In this document: one piece after another, positions 27,866 to 35,480 of the stretch
Numbering within the stretch: the stretch's first letter is position 1
Layout of the letters: the number at the start of each line of letters is the position of its first letter
Source of the DNA: Roseospira goensis
GTDB lineage: Bacteria; Pseudomonadota; Alphaproteobacteria; Rhodospirillales; Rhodospirillaceae
Length of the DNA stretch: 64,000 bases
Direction: 5' to 3'
Assembly (NCBI RefSeq): GCF_014197795.1
Contig: NZ_JACIGI010000003.1
Coordinates: 1 to 64,000 of the forward strand
Made by a program: the position numbers and the translations under genes
The notes under the pieces: generated by a model
Seen by the model: only the letters and a program-made list of their open reading frames with translations
Databases searched by the model: none
Told to the model about the DNA's origin: nothing

Positions 27866-27933
27866 GGTGTCTTCCGTCTACCGGTGTCTTTCGTCTACCG
27901 GTGTCTTTCGTCTACCGGTGTCTTCCGTCGGCC
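27866..27933. repeat. Four tandem 17-bp repeats
   Basis: Four head-to-tail copies of the 17-base unit GGTGTCTTTCGTCTACC occupy 27866-27882, 27883-27899, 27900-27916 and 27917-27933. The middle two are identical, the first differs at one base and the last at three. There are no spacers, so this is a minisatellite-like array and not CRISPR. It lies between divergent genes. Confidence 0.9.
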
Positions 27934-27950
27934 GATCCCGCCACGCCGAA

Positions 27951-28005
27951 CCATACGGTACCGTTTGGAATCGGGGTTCCATACGGTACCGTCTGGATGT
28001 ACGAT
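27951..28005 (+). promoter_or_regulatory. Paired palindromic operator-like sites upstream of the thioesterase
   Basis: The 14-base sequence CCATACGGTACCGT occurs twice, at 27951-27964 and 27979-27992, exactly 28 bases apart. Each contains the perfect palindrome ACGGTACCGT. The second site lies between a weak TTCCAT (27977) and TACGAT (28000) spaced by 17 bases, a plausible promoter for the thioesterase gene 41 bases downstream. Two palindromes on nearly the same DNA face resemble TetR-type operator pairs. The regulator is not in the window. Confidence 0.5.
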
Positions 28006-28045
28006 AGCGGCTCGATCCGACAGCGTGACGGAACTATAGCGGCCC

Positions 28046-28534
28046 ATGTCCCGAATATCACTGCCCGAATTCAACGCCATCCTGGACCGGGAACTGCCGA
28101 TCACCCGGCTGCTGGGGATCCACACCGAGCACATCGCCCACGGCCGCGGCCGGCTGCGCATGCGCTTCAATCCCGACCTGATCCGGCCCGGCGGCACGGT
28201 GGCGGGGCCGGCGATGATGGCGCTGGCCGACGTCGCCATGTACGCGGTGGTGCTGAGCCTGCTGGGGCCGGTCGAACTGGCGGTGACCACCAACCTGTCG
28301 ATCAACTTCCTGCGCAAGCCGGCGCCGGGGGACGTGGTGGCCGAGGCCCATGCCCTGAAGGGGGGCAAGCGGCTGATCGTGGTCGAGGTCGAGCTGTACG
28401 CCGACGACCCGGACCACGAGGGGGAGCGGATGCTGGTGGCGCACACCGTGGGCACCTATTCGGCCCCGCCGCTGCCCGACGCGGCCGCGGTCGGACGCGC
28501 CATCGAGGCCGGGAGCTGGGCTCAGGTATCCTGA
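28046..28534 (+). CDS. PaaI family (hotdog) thioesterase
   Basis: A 162-residue hotdog-fold acyl-CoA thioesterase of the PaaI/4HBT type. Conserved features are LRMRFNPDLIRPGGTVAGPA followed by MMALADVAMYAVVLSLLG, with the catalytic acid in ALADVAMY, then AVTTNLSINFLRKPAPGDVV and a final strand VAHTVGTYS. The substrate is probably an aromatic or medium-chain acyl-CoA. It has its own operator-like upstream region and is followed by a small hairpin with a T-run, so it is probably monocistronic. Confidence 0.88.
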   Translation: MSRISLPEFNAILDRELPITRLLGIHTEHIAHGRGRLRMRFNPDLIRPGGTVAGPAMMALADVAMYAVVLSLLGPVELAVTTNLSINFLRKPAPGDVVAEAHALKGGKRLIVVEVELYADDPDHEGERMLVAHTVGTYSAPPLPDAAAVGRAIEAGSWAQVS

Positions 28535-28549
28535 TACCTTAATGGCAGT

Positions 28550-28571
28550 CGGCTGGAATTGCAGCCGTTTT
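28550..28571 (+). terminator. Short hairpin plus T-run
   Basis: CGGCTG and CAGCCG form a six-base stem with a six-base loop, followed by TTTT. It lies 16 bases after the thioesterase stop and just before the rplM promoter. The stem is short, so termination may be partial. Confidence 0.4.
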
Positions 28572-28575
28572 GGCG

Positions 28576-28604
28576 TTGACAGGGGCATTTCCGGTGGCAT
28601 AGTG
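28576..28604 (+). promoter_or_regulatory. Promoter of the rplM-rpsI operon
   Basis: A consensus -35 box TTGACA (28576-28581) is followed, 17 bases later, by ATAGTG (28599-28604), with TAGTGC at spacing 18 as an alternative -10. This is a reasonable alphaproteobacterial housekeeping promoter. It lies about 90 bases before rplM, leaving room for a leader, and no other gene is between. Confidence 0.55.
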
Positions 28605-28692
28605 CGCGCCTCGACCGGCGCGGCGACGGCCCCTGTCTGCCAGGCGCCGGGTCCTCGCGACACCCGCCGACCTTTCGCGGACGGAGAGCCGA

Positions 28693-29157
28693 ATGAAAAC
28701 CTATTCCGCCAAGCCCAGCGAGGTGGAGCGCAAGTGGTACGTGATCGACGCCGACGGCGTTGTTCTCGGCCGCCTCGCCGCCACCGTCGCCACCATCCTG
28801 CGCGGCAAGCACAAGACCATGTACACGCCGCACATCGACACCGGTGACCACGTGGTGATCGTCAACGCCGACAAGGTGCGCCTGACCGGCCGCAAGCTGA
28901 CCCAGAAGCGGTTCTACTGGCACACCGGCTACCCCGGCGGCATCAAGAGCCGGACCATGGAGCAGATCCTCGGCGGCAGGCACCCGCAGCGGGTGGTCGA
29001 AAAGGCCATCGAGCGCATGGTGCCCAAGGGCCCGCTGGGCCGCGCCCAGCTCCGCAAGCTGCGCGTCTATGCCGGCGCCGAGCATCCGCACGCGGCGCAG
29101 CAGCCGGAGGTCCTGGACCTCGCCGAACGCAACCCGAAGAACAAGAGGAGTGTCTAA
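28693..29157 (+). CDS. rplM: 50S ribosomal protein L13
   Basis: A 154-residue L13 protein of the large ribosomal subunit. It contains [60 protein letters not shown] and a [20 protein letters not shown] signature near the C-terminus. The ATG has a GGAGAG site seven bases upstream. rpsI follows after three bases, the universal L13-S9 pair. Confidence 0.98.
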   Translation: MKTYSAKPSEVERKWYVIDADGVVLGRLAATVATILRGKHKTMYTPHIDTGDHVVIVNADKVRLTGRKLTQKRFYWHTGYPGGIKSRTMEQILGGRHPQRVVEKAIERMVPKGPLGRAQLRKLRVYAGAEHPHAAQQPEVLDLAERNPKNKRSV

Positions 29158-29160
29158 TCC

Positions 29161-29682
29161 ATGGCCGAGGAACGCGTGGGCCTGGACGGCCTCAAGGACG
29201 CCATGCGCGGTCAGGCCGCGGCGGCGACGGGAAGCGCGGCGACGACCGTGACGCAGGCGGCCGAGGCCGAGGCCCCGCAGCCGCTGCGCGATGCCTTCGG
29301 CCGTGCCTATGCCACCGGCCGGCGCAAGAACGCCGTGGCCCGGGTGTGGGTCAAGGCCGGCAGCGGCCGCATCACGGTCAACGGCCGTGACATCACCACC
29401 TATTTTCCGCGCCCGGTGCTGCGCATGGTCATCAACCAGCCCTTCGTGGTCACCCAGACCATGGGCCAGTTCGACGTCATCTGCACCGTCAAGGGCGGCG
29501 GGCTGTCGGGCCAGGCCGGCGCCGTGCGCCACGGTCTCAGCCACGCCATGGGGCGTTGGGATCCGCAGCTGCGGCCGCCGTTGAAGGCACAGGGCTTCCT
29601 GACCCGCGACTCCCGCGTGGTGGAGCGTAAGAAGTACGGCAAGGCCAAGGCCCGCCGCAGCTTCCAGTTCTCCAAGCGCTGA
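29161..29682 (+). CDS. rpsI: 30S ribosomal protein S9
   Basis: A 173-residue S9 protein. The conserved core starts at [20 protein letters not shown] and ends in [17 protein letters not shown], whose C-terminal tail reaches the ribosomal P site. About 45 residues of Ala/Thr/Glu-rich extension precede the core; such extensions are common in alphaproteobacterial S9. A strong hairpin follows the gene. Confidence 0.97.
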   Translation: MAEERVGLDGLKDAMRGQAAAATGSAATTVTQAAEAEAPQPLRDAFGRAYATGRRKNAVARVWVKAGSGRITVNGRDITTYFPRPVLRMVINQPFVVTQTMGQFDVICTVKGGGLSGQAGAVRHGLSHAMGRWDPQLRPPLKAQGFLTRDSRVVERKKYGKAKARRSFQFSKR

Positions 29683-29723
29683 CCGGACGTACGGCCGTCT
29701 GCGTCCAACGAGGCCGGATCGCC

Positions 29724-29769
29724 GGGACCCGCACGTGCAGACGTGCGGGTCCCGCCCGTTTTGGGCGGG
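29724..29769 (+). terminator. Strong terminator-like hairpins after rpsI
   Basis: A perfect 13-base stem (29724-29736 with 29741-29753, loop GCAG) overlaps a second stem CCCGCCC/GGGCGGG (29751-29757 with 29763-29769). The second has a GTTTT loop. The two stems share bases and cannot form fully together. Position right after the ribosomal operon supports transcription termination. Confidence 0.6.
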
Positions 29770-29876
29770 CACGGCAGGGACCTTGACCCCGGCGGGCGGC
29801 TGCGCCACTGTCCTGCGCTCTCCGGCGCGCCGCGCGCGGCCGGGTGTCGCCGCCGTCCGCAGGGGCCGAGACCGCC

Positions 29877-31100
29877 ATGCTCCAGACCGAATTCTACCGC
29901 GTCAAGCGGTTGCCACCATACGTTTTCGCCGAGGTCAACGCGATGAAGGCGCGCGCCCGCGCCGCCGGCGAGGACATCATCGACCTGGGCATGGGCAACC
30001 CGGACCAGCCGACCCCCCAGCACATCGTGGACAAGCTGGCCGAGGCCGCCGCCAACCCGCGCGCCCACCGCTATTCCACCTCGCGCGGGATTCCGGGGCT
30101 GCGCCGCGCGCTGGCCGCCTATTACGATCGGCGCTTCAACGTCACCCTGGATCCCGAGACCGAGGTCATCGCCACGCTCGGGTCGAAGGAGGGCCTCGCC
30201 AACCTGGCCCAGGCCATCACCAGCCCGGGCGACATCGTGCTGGCGCCCAACCCGAGCTACCCGATCCACGCCTTCGGCTTCATCATCGCCGGCGGCTCGG
30301 TGCGGCACATTCCGTGCGAGCCCGACCACACCTTCCTGGAGGCGCTGGAGCGGGGCGTGCGCCATTCGGTGCCGAAGCCGATTGCGGTGCTGCTGAACTA
30401 CCCTTCCAACCCCACGGCGCTGGTGGCCGATCTCGACTTCTACGGCCAGGTGGTGGAGTTCTGCCGCCATCACGGCATCTGGATCCTGTCGGACCTGGCC
30501 TATTCGGAGATCTATTTCAACGACCAGCCGCCGCCCTCCATCCTGGAGGTGCCGGGCGCCCGCGAGGTGGCGGTGGAGTTCACCTCACTGTCCAAGAGCT
30601 ACAACATGCCCGGGTGGCGCATCGGCTTCGCGGCCGGCAACCGCCACCTGATCGGGGCACTGACCCGGATCAAGTCCTACCTGGACTACGGCGCCTTCAC
30701 CCCGGTGCAGGTGGCGGCAACCGCGGCCCTCAACGGCCCGCAGGACTGCGTCGCGGAAGTCCGCGCCCTCTATAAGGAGCGCCGCGACGCCATGGTGGAG
30801 GCGTTCGAGCAGGCCGGTTGGCCCATCCCGTCGCCCCCGGCCACCATGTTCGCCTGGGCCCCCGTGCCGCCGGCGTTCGCCCACCTGGGGTCGCTGGAGT
30901 TCTCCAAGCTGCTGTTGCAGGAGGCCAAGGTGGCGGTCTCGCCCGGCGTGGGCTTCGGCGAGCACGGCGACCAGCACGTCCGCATCGCGCTGGTCGAGAA
31001 CCGGCAGCGGATCCGCCAGGCAGCCAGAAATATCAAGGCGTTCCTGTCGAATTATGACAGTGCGCTCGAAGTCTCGGAACGAAAACGCGCGGAGGTCTGA
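29877..31100 (+). CDS. PLP aminotransferase (AlaC / LL-DAP aminotransferase type)
   Basis: A 407-residue class I/II PLP aminotransferase. It contains VFAEVNAMKARARAAGEDII, LGMGNPDQPTPQHIVDKL, LLNYPSNPTALVADLDFYG, the PLP lysine in SLSKSYNMPGWRIGF, and QHVRIALVENRQRIRQAARN. This branch is often annotated LL-diaminopimelate aminotransferase, but members tested in proteobacteria are glutamate-pyruvate transaminases (AlaC). The gene is five bases before hom, a common pairing, so it may serve amino-acid synthesis from aspartate or pyruvate. The ATG at 29877 begins the conserved part. Confidence 0.88.
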   Translation: MLQTEFYRVKRLPPYVFAEVNAMKARARAAGEDIIDLGMGNPDQPTPQHIVDKLAEAAANPRAHRYSTSRGIPGLRRALAAYYDRRFNVTLDPETEVIATLGSKEGLANLAQAITSPGDIVLAPNPSYPIHAFGFIIAGGSVRHIPCEPDHTFLEALERGVRHSVPKPIAVLLNYPSNPTALVADLDFYGQVVEFCRHHGIWILSDLAYSEIYFNDQPPPSILEVPGAREVAVEFTSLSKSYNMPGWRIGFAAGNRHLIGALTRIKSYLDYGAFTPVQVAATAALNGPQDCVAEVRALYKERRDAMVEAFEQAGWPIPSPPATMFAWAPVPPAFAHLGSLEFSKLLLQEAKVAVSPGVGFGEHGDQHVRIALVENRQRIRQAARNIKAFLSNYDSALEVSERKRAEV

Positions 31101-31105
31101 ACAGC

Positions 31106-32398
31106 ATGTCGGCGCCCCTCAGGATTGCCATTGCCGGCCTGGGAACGGTCGGAGTCGGAACGGTGCGGTTGCTGGCGGAGCACGCGCCGACCGTCGCCGC
31201 CCGGTGCGGGCGCCCGATCGAGATCGTCGCGGTGAGCGCGCGCGACCGCTTGCGCAACCGGGGCTGCGACGTCTCCATGGCGACGTGGTACGACGACCCG
31301 GTCACGATGGCGCGCGAGGCCGACGCGGACGTGGTGGTGGAACTGATCGGCGGCTCCGACGGCGTGGCGCGCGACACCGTGCTGGCCGCGATCGGCGCCG
31401 GCCGTCACGTGGTCACCGCTAACAAGGCGCTGCTGGCGATTCACGGGGTCGATCTGGCCCGGGCGGCCGAGGCCCAGAGCGTGCACCTCGCCTACGAGGC
31501 CGCGGTGGCCGGCGGCATCCCGATCGTCAAGGCCCTGCGCGAGGGGCTGGCCGGCAACCAGGTGCGGCGCGTCTACGGCATCCTCAACGGGACCTGCAAC
31601 TACATCCTGACCGCCATGGGCGAGACCGGGCGCGACTTCGAGGACGTGCTGGGCGAGGCCCAGCACCTGGGCTACGCCGAGGCTGACCCGTCGTTCGACG
31701 TCGACGGCATCGACACCGGCCACAAGCTCGCCCTGCTGGCCAGTGTGGCCTTCGGCCGCCCGGTGGATTTCGGCGCGGTCTACATGGAGGGCATCCGCCG
31801 TATCACGGCGATGGACATTACCTTCGCCGAGGAGTTGGGCTATCGCATCAAGCTGCTCGGCGTCGCCGAGGAGACCGAGCACGGCATCCTCCAGCGGGTC
31901 CACCCCTGCATGGTGTCGCAGGGCCGTCCGATCGCCGCCGTCGACGGGGTGTTCAACGCCGTGGTGGTCGAGGGCGACTACGTGGACCGCTCCATGCTGG
32001 AGGGACGCGGGGCCGGCGCGGGTCCCACTGCCTCGGCCGTGGTGGCGGACCTGATGGATCTGGCGGCGGGGCGCGGCGCGCCCACCTTCGGGGTGCCCGC
32101 CGACCGCCTGGTCGGCAGTCCCGCCGCCACCATCGACACGCATGTGGGCGCCTACTACGTGCGGCTGATGGTCGTCGACCGTCCGGGGGTGTTCGCGGAC
32201 ATCGCGACCGCGTTGCGCGATGCCCAGGTGTCGATGGAGTCGATCCTCCAGCGCGGCCACGATCCCGGCGAGACCGTGCCGGTGGTCATGACCTTCCATC
32301 GGACGGTGGAGGCGGCGGCCAAGCGCGCGCTGGAGCGGATCGCCCGCATCGACGCGGTGGTGGAACCGCCTTGCATGATCCGCATTGAAGCCTTCTGA
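31106..32398 (+). CDS. hom: Homoserine dehydrogenase
   Basis: A 430-residue enzyme that reduces aspartate semialdehyde to homoserine, the branch point to threonine and methionine. The NAD(P)-binding N-terminus is IAIAGLGTVGVGTVRLLAEH, followed by NKALLAIHGVDLARAAEAQS, YEAAVAGGIPIVKALREGLA, NGTCNYILTAM and DVDGIDTGHKLALLASVAFG. A C-terminal ACT domain starts at VRLMVVDRPGVFADIATALR, suggesting allosteric control by threonine. The length is usual. Confidence 0.96.
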   Translation: MSAPLRIAIAGLGTVGVGTVRLLAEHAPTVAARCGRPIEIVAVSARDRLRNRGCDVSMATWYDDPVTMAREADADVVVELIGGSDGVARDTVLAAIGAGRHVVTANKALLAIHGVDLARAAEAQSVHLAYEAAVAGGIPIVKALREGLAGNQVRRVYGILNGTCNYILTAMGETGRDFEDVLGEAQHLGYAEADPSFDVDGIDTGHKLALLASVAFGRPVDFGAVYMEGIRRITAMDITFAEELGYRIKLLGVAEETEHGILQRVHPCMVSQGRPIAAVDGVFNAVVVEGDYVDRSMLEGRGAGAGPTASAVVADLMDLAAGRGAPTFGVPADRLVGSPAATIDTHVGAYYVRLMVVDRPGVFADIATALRDAQVSMESILQRGHDPGETVPVVMTFHRTVEAAAKRALERIARIDAVVEPPCMIRIEAF

Positions 32399-32536
32399 TT
32401 TCGGCATTGGGCTTCCGCCCCGGACCGCACCCGGCCTGTGGTATCGTCATGTGGTATCCTCAGGGATGGTCCGGCGGACCGCCATGGGCGTCGCGTGCCG
32501 GGCCGTCCGGTTCTCCCCATCCAGGTCTTTTCCGCT

Positions 32537-33562
32537 ATGTCTCCGCTCGAACCCTACCATGTCCTGGAACGCAACCTCGCGTTGGAAATGGCCCGCGTCA
32601 CCGAGGCCGCGGCCCTGGCCGCCTCGCGCCATATGGGGCGGGGCGACGAACGGGCGGCGGTGCGCGCGGCCAGCCGGGCGATGCGGGCGGCCCTGAACGG
32701 CGTCGGCATCACCGGGCGGGTCGTGATCGGCGACCATGACCCGGGGTGCGACGCTGACACGGACCCCGACTGCGGGCTCGGCGACGGCATGCCCGTGGGC
32801 ACGCGCAGCGGCCCCAGCGTCGAGATCGCGGCCCAGCCGCTTGAGGGGGCCACCATCTGCGCCACCGGCATGCCGAACTCGCTGTCGCTGCTGGCGCTGG
32901 CCGAGGCCGGCGGCTTCGCCCCCATGCCGCCGGGACTCTACATGGACAAGATCGCCGTCGGGTCGGGCGTGCCGGACGGTGCGCTGGGCCTGGACCGCGC
33001 GCCCGGCGACAATGTGCGCGCTCTGGCCGAGGTGCGCGGCGTGCGCCCCGCCGATCTGGTGGTGTGCATCCTGGAGCGGCCGCGCAACGAGGGCATCATC
33101 ACCGCCGTGCGCGAGGCGGGCGCGCGCATTCAGCTTATTCAGGATGGTGATGTCTCCGGCATCATCGCCACCACCGACCCCGAGAGCGGCGTGGACATGC
33201 TGATGGGCAGCGGCGGGGCGCGCGAGGGCATCCTGTCCGCCGCCGCCATGGCCTGTCTGGGGGGCTGGATGCAGGGCCGTCCGCTGGCCCGGACCGAAGC
33301 CGAGCGGTCGGCCCTCCGGGAGGCCGGCCTTGACCCCAGGGCGCCGATCCTGGCGCTGTCGGACATGGTACGCGGCGACGTTATGTTCGCCGCCACGGGT
33401 GTGACCGACAGTGCGGTGCTGCGCGGGGTGCGGCGCTGGCCGGACGGCGCCACCACCCACTCCCTGGTGGCGCGCACCAAGTCGGGCACGGTGCGGCGCA
33501 TCGAGGCCCGGCACGATCTGCGCCGCAAGGCCGCCGTCGCCGGCGCGGACGATCCTGCATGA
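32537..33562 (+). CDS. glpX: GlpX-type fructose-bisphosphatase homologue, altered metal site
   Basis: A 341-residue homologue of class II fructose-1,6-bisphosphatase, in the conserved hom-glpX-recJ order. Family parts are clear: RNLALEMARVTEAAALAASR, LYMDKIAVGSG, RPRNEGIITAVREAGARIQL, IQDGDVSGII and GSGGAREGILSAAAMACLGG. However, the segment that is normally GEGERDEAPM is replaced by GDHDPGCDADTDPDCG (residues 65-80). The metal motif normally DPLEGT reads QPLEGA (100-105), and the early aspartate in the GDE-AA region is not obvious. Glu103 and Glu230 remain. Catalysis may be reduced, lost or changed. The start at 32537 matches the family N-terminus, and the reading frame is intact. Confidence 0.85.
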   Translation: MSPLEPYHVLERNLALEMARVTEAAALAASRHMGRGDERAAVRAASRAMRAALNGVGITGRVVIGDHDPGCDADTDPDCGLGDGMPVGTRSGPSVEIAAQPLEGATICATGMPNSLSLLALAEAGGFAPMPPGLYMDKIAVGSGVPDGALGLDRAPGDNVRALAEVRGVRPADLVVCILERPRNEGIITAVREAGARIQLIQDGDVSGIIATTDPESGVDMLMGSGGAREGILSAAAMACLGGWMQGRPLARTEAERSALREAGLDPRAPILALSDMVRGDVMFAATGVTDSAVLRGVRRWPDGATTHSLVARTKSGTVRRIEARHDLRRKAAVAGADDPA

Positions 33563-35361
33563 CGGTCGCGCCGACCGCGACCCCCACCACCAGCCTGCTG
33601 GGCGTCGAGCGGTCGGTGCTGGGGCGCCGCTGGACGGCGCGCCCGGTGGACGATCGCCTGGTCGCCGCCCTGTCGCAGCGCCACGACCTGCCGGATGTGG
33701 TCGCCCGCATCCTGGCCGGGCGCGGGGTGTCCCTGGAGACCGCGCCCGACTTCCTGCATCCGACCATGCGCGCGCAGTTGCCCGATCCCAGCCATCTGCG
33801 GGATCTGGACACTGCGGTGGCACGCCTCGCGGCCGCCGTGCAGCGCGGCGAGCCCATTGCCGTGTTCGGCGACTACGACGTGGACGGGGCGACGTCCAGC
33901 GCCCTGCTGCGCCGCCTCCTGGAGGGGATCGGGGCGCGGGTGCTGGTGCACATTCCGGACCGCATGACCGAGGGCTACGGTCCGAATGCGCCGGCCCTGT
34001 TGGCGCTGAAGGGTCAGGGGGCCGGGGTCTGCGTCTGCGTCGACTGCGGCATGACCGCGCACGGTCCGCTGGCGGAAGCGCGCGCGGCCGGTCTCGACGT
34101 CATCGTGGTCGATCATCACGCACCCGGCGAGACGCTGCCGGCGGCGGTCGCCGTCATCAACCCCAAGCGGCGCGACGAGACGACCCCACACCGTGACCTG
34201 GCAGCCGTGGGGGTCACCTTCCTGCTGGTTGTCGGACTCAATCGCGCCCTGCGGAGCGCCGGCTGGTACGCTGCCGCCGGGCGCCGGGAGCCGGACCTCA
34301 TGGCCCTGCTGGACCTCGTGGCCCTCGGTACGGTGTGCGACGTGGTACCGCTGGCCGGGCTCAACCGCGCGTTCGTGACCGCCGGGCTGAAGAGCATGGC
34401 GCGGCGCGGCAATCCCGGCCTGGCGGCGCTGGCCGACGTTGCCGGCCTGACGACCCCCCCGACGGCCTTCCACCTGGGGTATGTCCTGGGGCCGCGCATC
34501 AATGCCGGGGGCCGGGTCGGCGAGGCCCCGGCCGGCATGCGCCTGCTCAGCACCGACGACGCCGCGGAGGCGCGCGATCTGGCCGCCCGGCTGGACGGCT
34601 TCAACGCCGACCGCCGCGAGATCGAGGCCCAGGTCCTGCTGGAGGCGATCGAGCAGGTGGAGGGAGCGCCGGCGCCGGACGCGGGACCGCTGGTGATGGC
34701 AGCCGGGGAGGGCTGGCACCCCGGGGTGATCGGCATCGTCGCGAGTCGGCTGAAGGAACGCTACGGTCTGCCGGCCTGCGTGCTCGCGGTCGAGGGCAAC
34801 CAGGCCAAGGGGTCGGGACGCTCGGTGCCCGGCCTGGACCTCGGCCGAGCGGTGATCGAGGCCCGCGAGGCCGGCCTCCTGACCCTGGGCGGTGGCCACG
34901 CCATGGCGGCGGGGTTCAGCCTCGATCCCGACCACATCCCGGCCCTGCGCGCCTTCCTCGCCGCGCGGCTGGCGGCGCAGCTCGGTGACGGCATCCTGGA
35001 TCCGCGCCTCGATCTGGACGGCACGCTCGCCGTGGAGGGCGTCTCGGCCACGCTGCTGGAGCATCTGGAGCGCGTCGCCCCCTACGGCGCCGGCAATCCC
35101 GAACCCACCTTCGCGCTCGCCGATGCCCGAATTCTCTACGCCGATGTGGTCGGCATGGGCCACGTCCGGTGCCAGGTGCAGGGGCGGGGCGGGGGGCCGC
35201 TCAAGGCCATCGCCTTCAAGGTCGCGGACAACGAACTGGGCCAGGCGCTGTTGACGGCGCGGGGTACCGTGGCCCATCTGGCGGGCACGCTGCGGCTCGA
35301 TCACTGGCAGGGCCGCGTCCAGCCGCAGTTTGTCATCGAGGACATGGCGCGTCCGGGCTGA
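33559..35361 (+). CDS. recJ: Single-stranded-DNA-specific exonuclease RecJ
   Basis: A 600-residue 5-to-3-prime exonuclease used in recombination and mismatch repair. The DHH domain has IAVFGDYDVDGATSSALLRR, CVDCGMTAHG and VDHHAPGE. The DHHA1 part has GWHPGVIGIVASRLKERYG, GSGRSVPGLDLG and TLGGGHAMAAGFSL. A C-terminal OB-fold-like domain includes YGAGNPEPTFAL. The ATG overlaps the glpX stop by four bases. All the metal-binding Asp/His motifs I can check are present. Confidence 0.95.
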   Translation: MTVAPTATPTTSLLGVERSVLGRRWTARPVDDRLVAALSQRHDLPDVVARILAGRGVSLETAPDFLHPTMRAQLPDPSHLRDLDTAVARLAAAVQRGEPIAVFGDYDVDGATSSALLRRLLEGIGARVLVHIPDRMTEGYGPNAPALLALKGQGAGVCVCVDCGMTAHGPLAEARAAGLDVIVVDHHAPGETLPAAVAVINPKRRDETTPHRDLAAVGVTFLLVVGLNRALRSAGWYAAAGRREPDLMALLDLVALGTVCDVVPLAGLNRAFVTAGLKSMARRGNPGLAALADVAGLTTPPTAFHLGYVLGPRINAGGRVGEAPAGMRLLSTDDAAEARDLAARLDGFNADRREIEAQVLLEAIEQVEGAPAPDAGPLVMAAGEGWHPGVIGIVASRLKERYGLPACVLAVEGNQAKGSGRSVPGLDLGRAVIEAREAGLLTLGGGHAMAAGFSLDPDHIPALRAFLAARLAAQLGDGILDPRLDLDGTLAVEGVSATLLEHLERVAPYGAGNPEPTFALADARILYADVVGMGHVRCQVQGRGGGPLKAIAFKVADNELGQALLTARGTVAHLAGTLRLDHWQGRVQPQFVIEDMARPG

Positions 35362-35480
35362 TCGGGGGCGTCGGTCCCTTTCGGACGGGCGGGGGATCAG
35401 CTAAGGTCTGCGGCCCCATCGGCGCACGCGACGAACGGCGCGGTCCGAACCCGGACCGGAGCATGGGATGGAGCGCTGTC

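Noticed and set aside
27866-27933. Possible CRISPR array
   Set aside because: The four 17-bp units are directly adjacent with no spacers, and there are no cas genes nearby.
32700-32860. A frameshift or sequencing error in glpX explaining the lost metal motif
   Set aside because: Other reading frames through this stretch do not encode the usual GEGERDEAPM sequence, and the frame continues cleanly into conserved parts, so true divergence is more likely.
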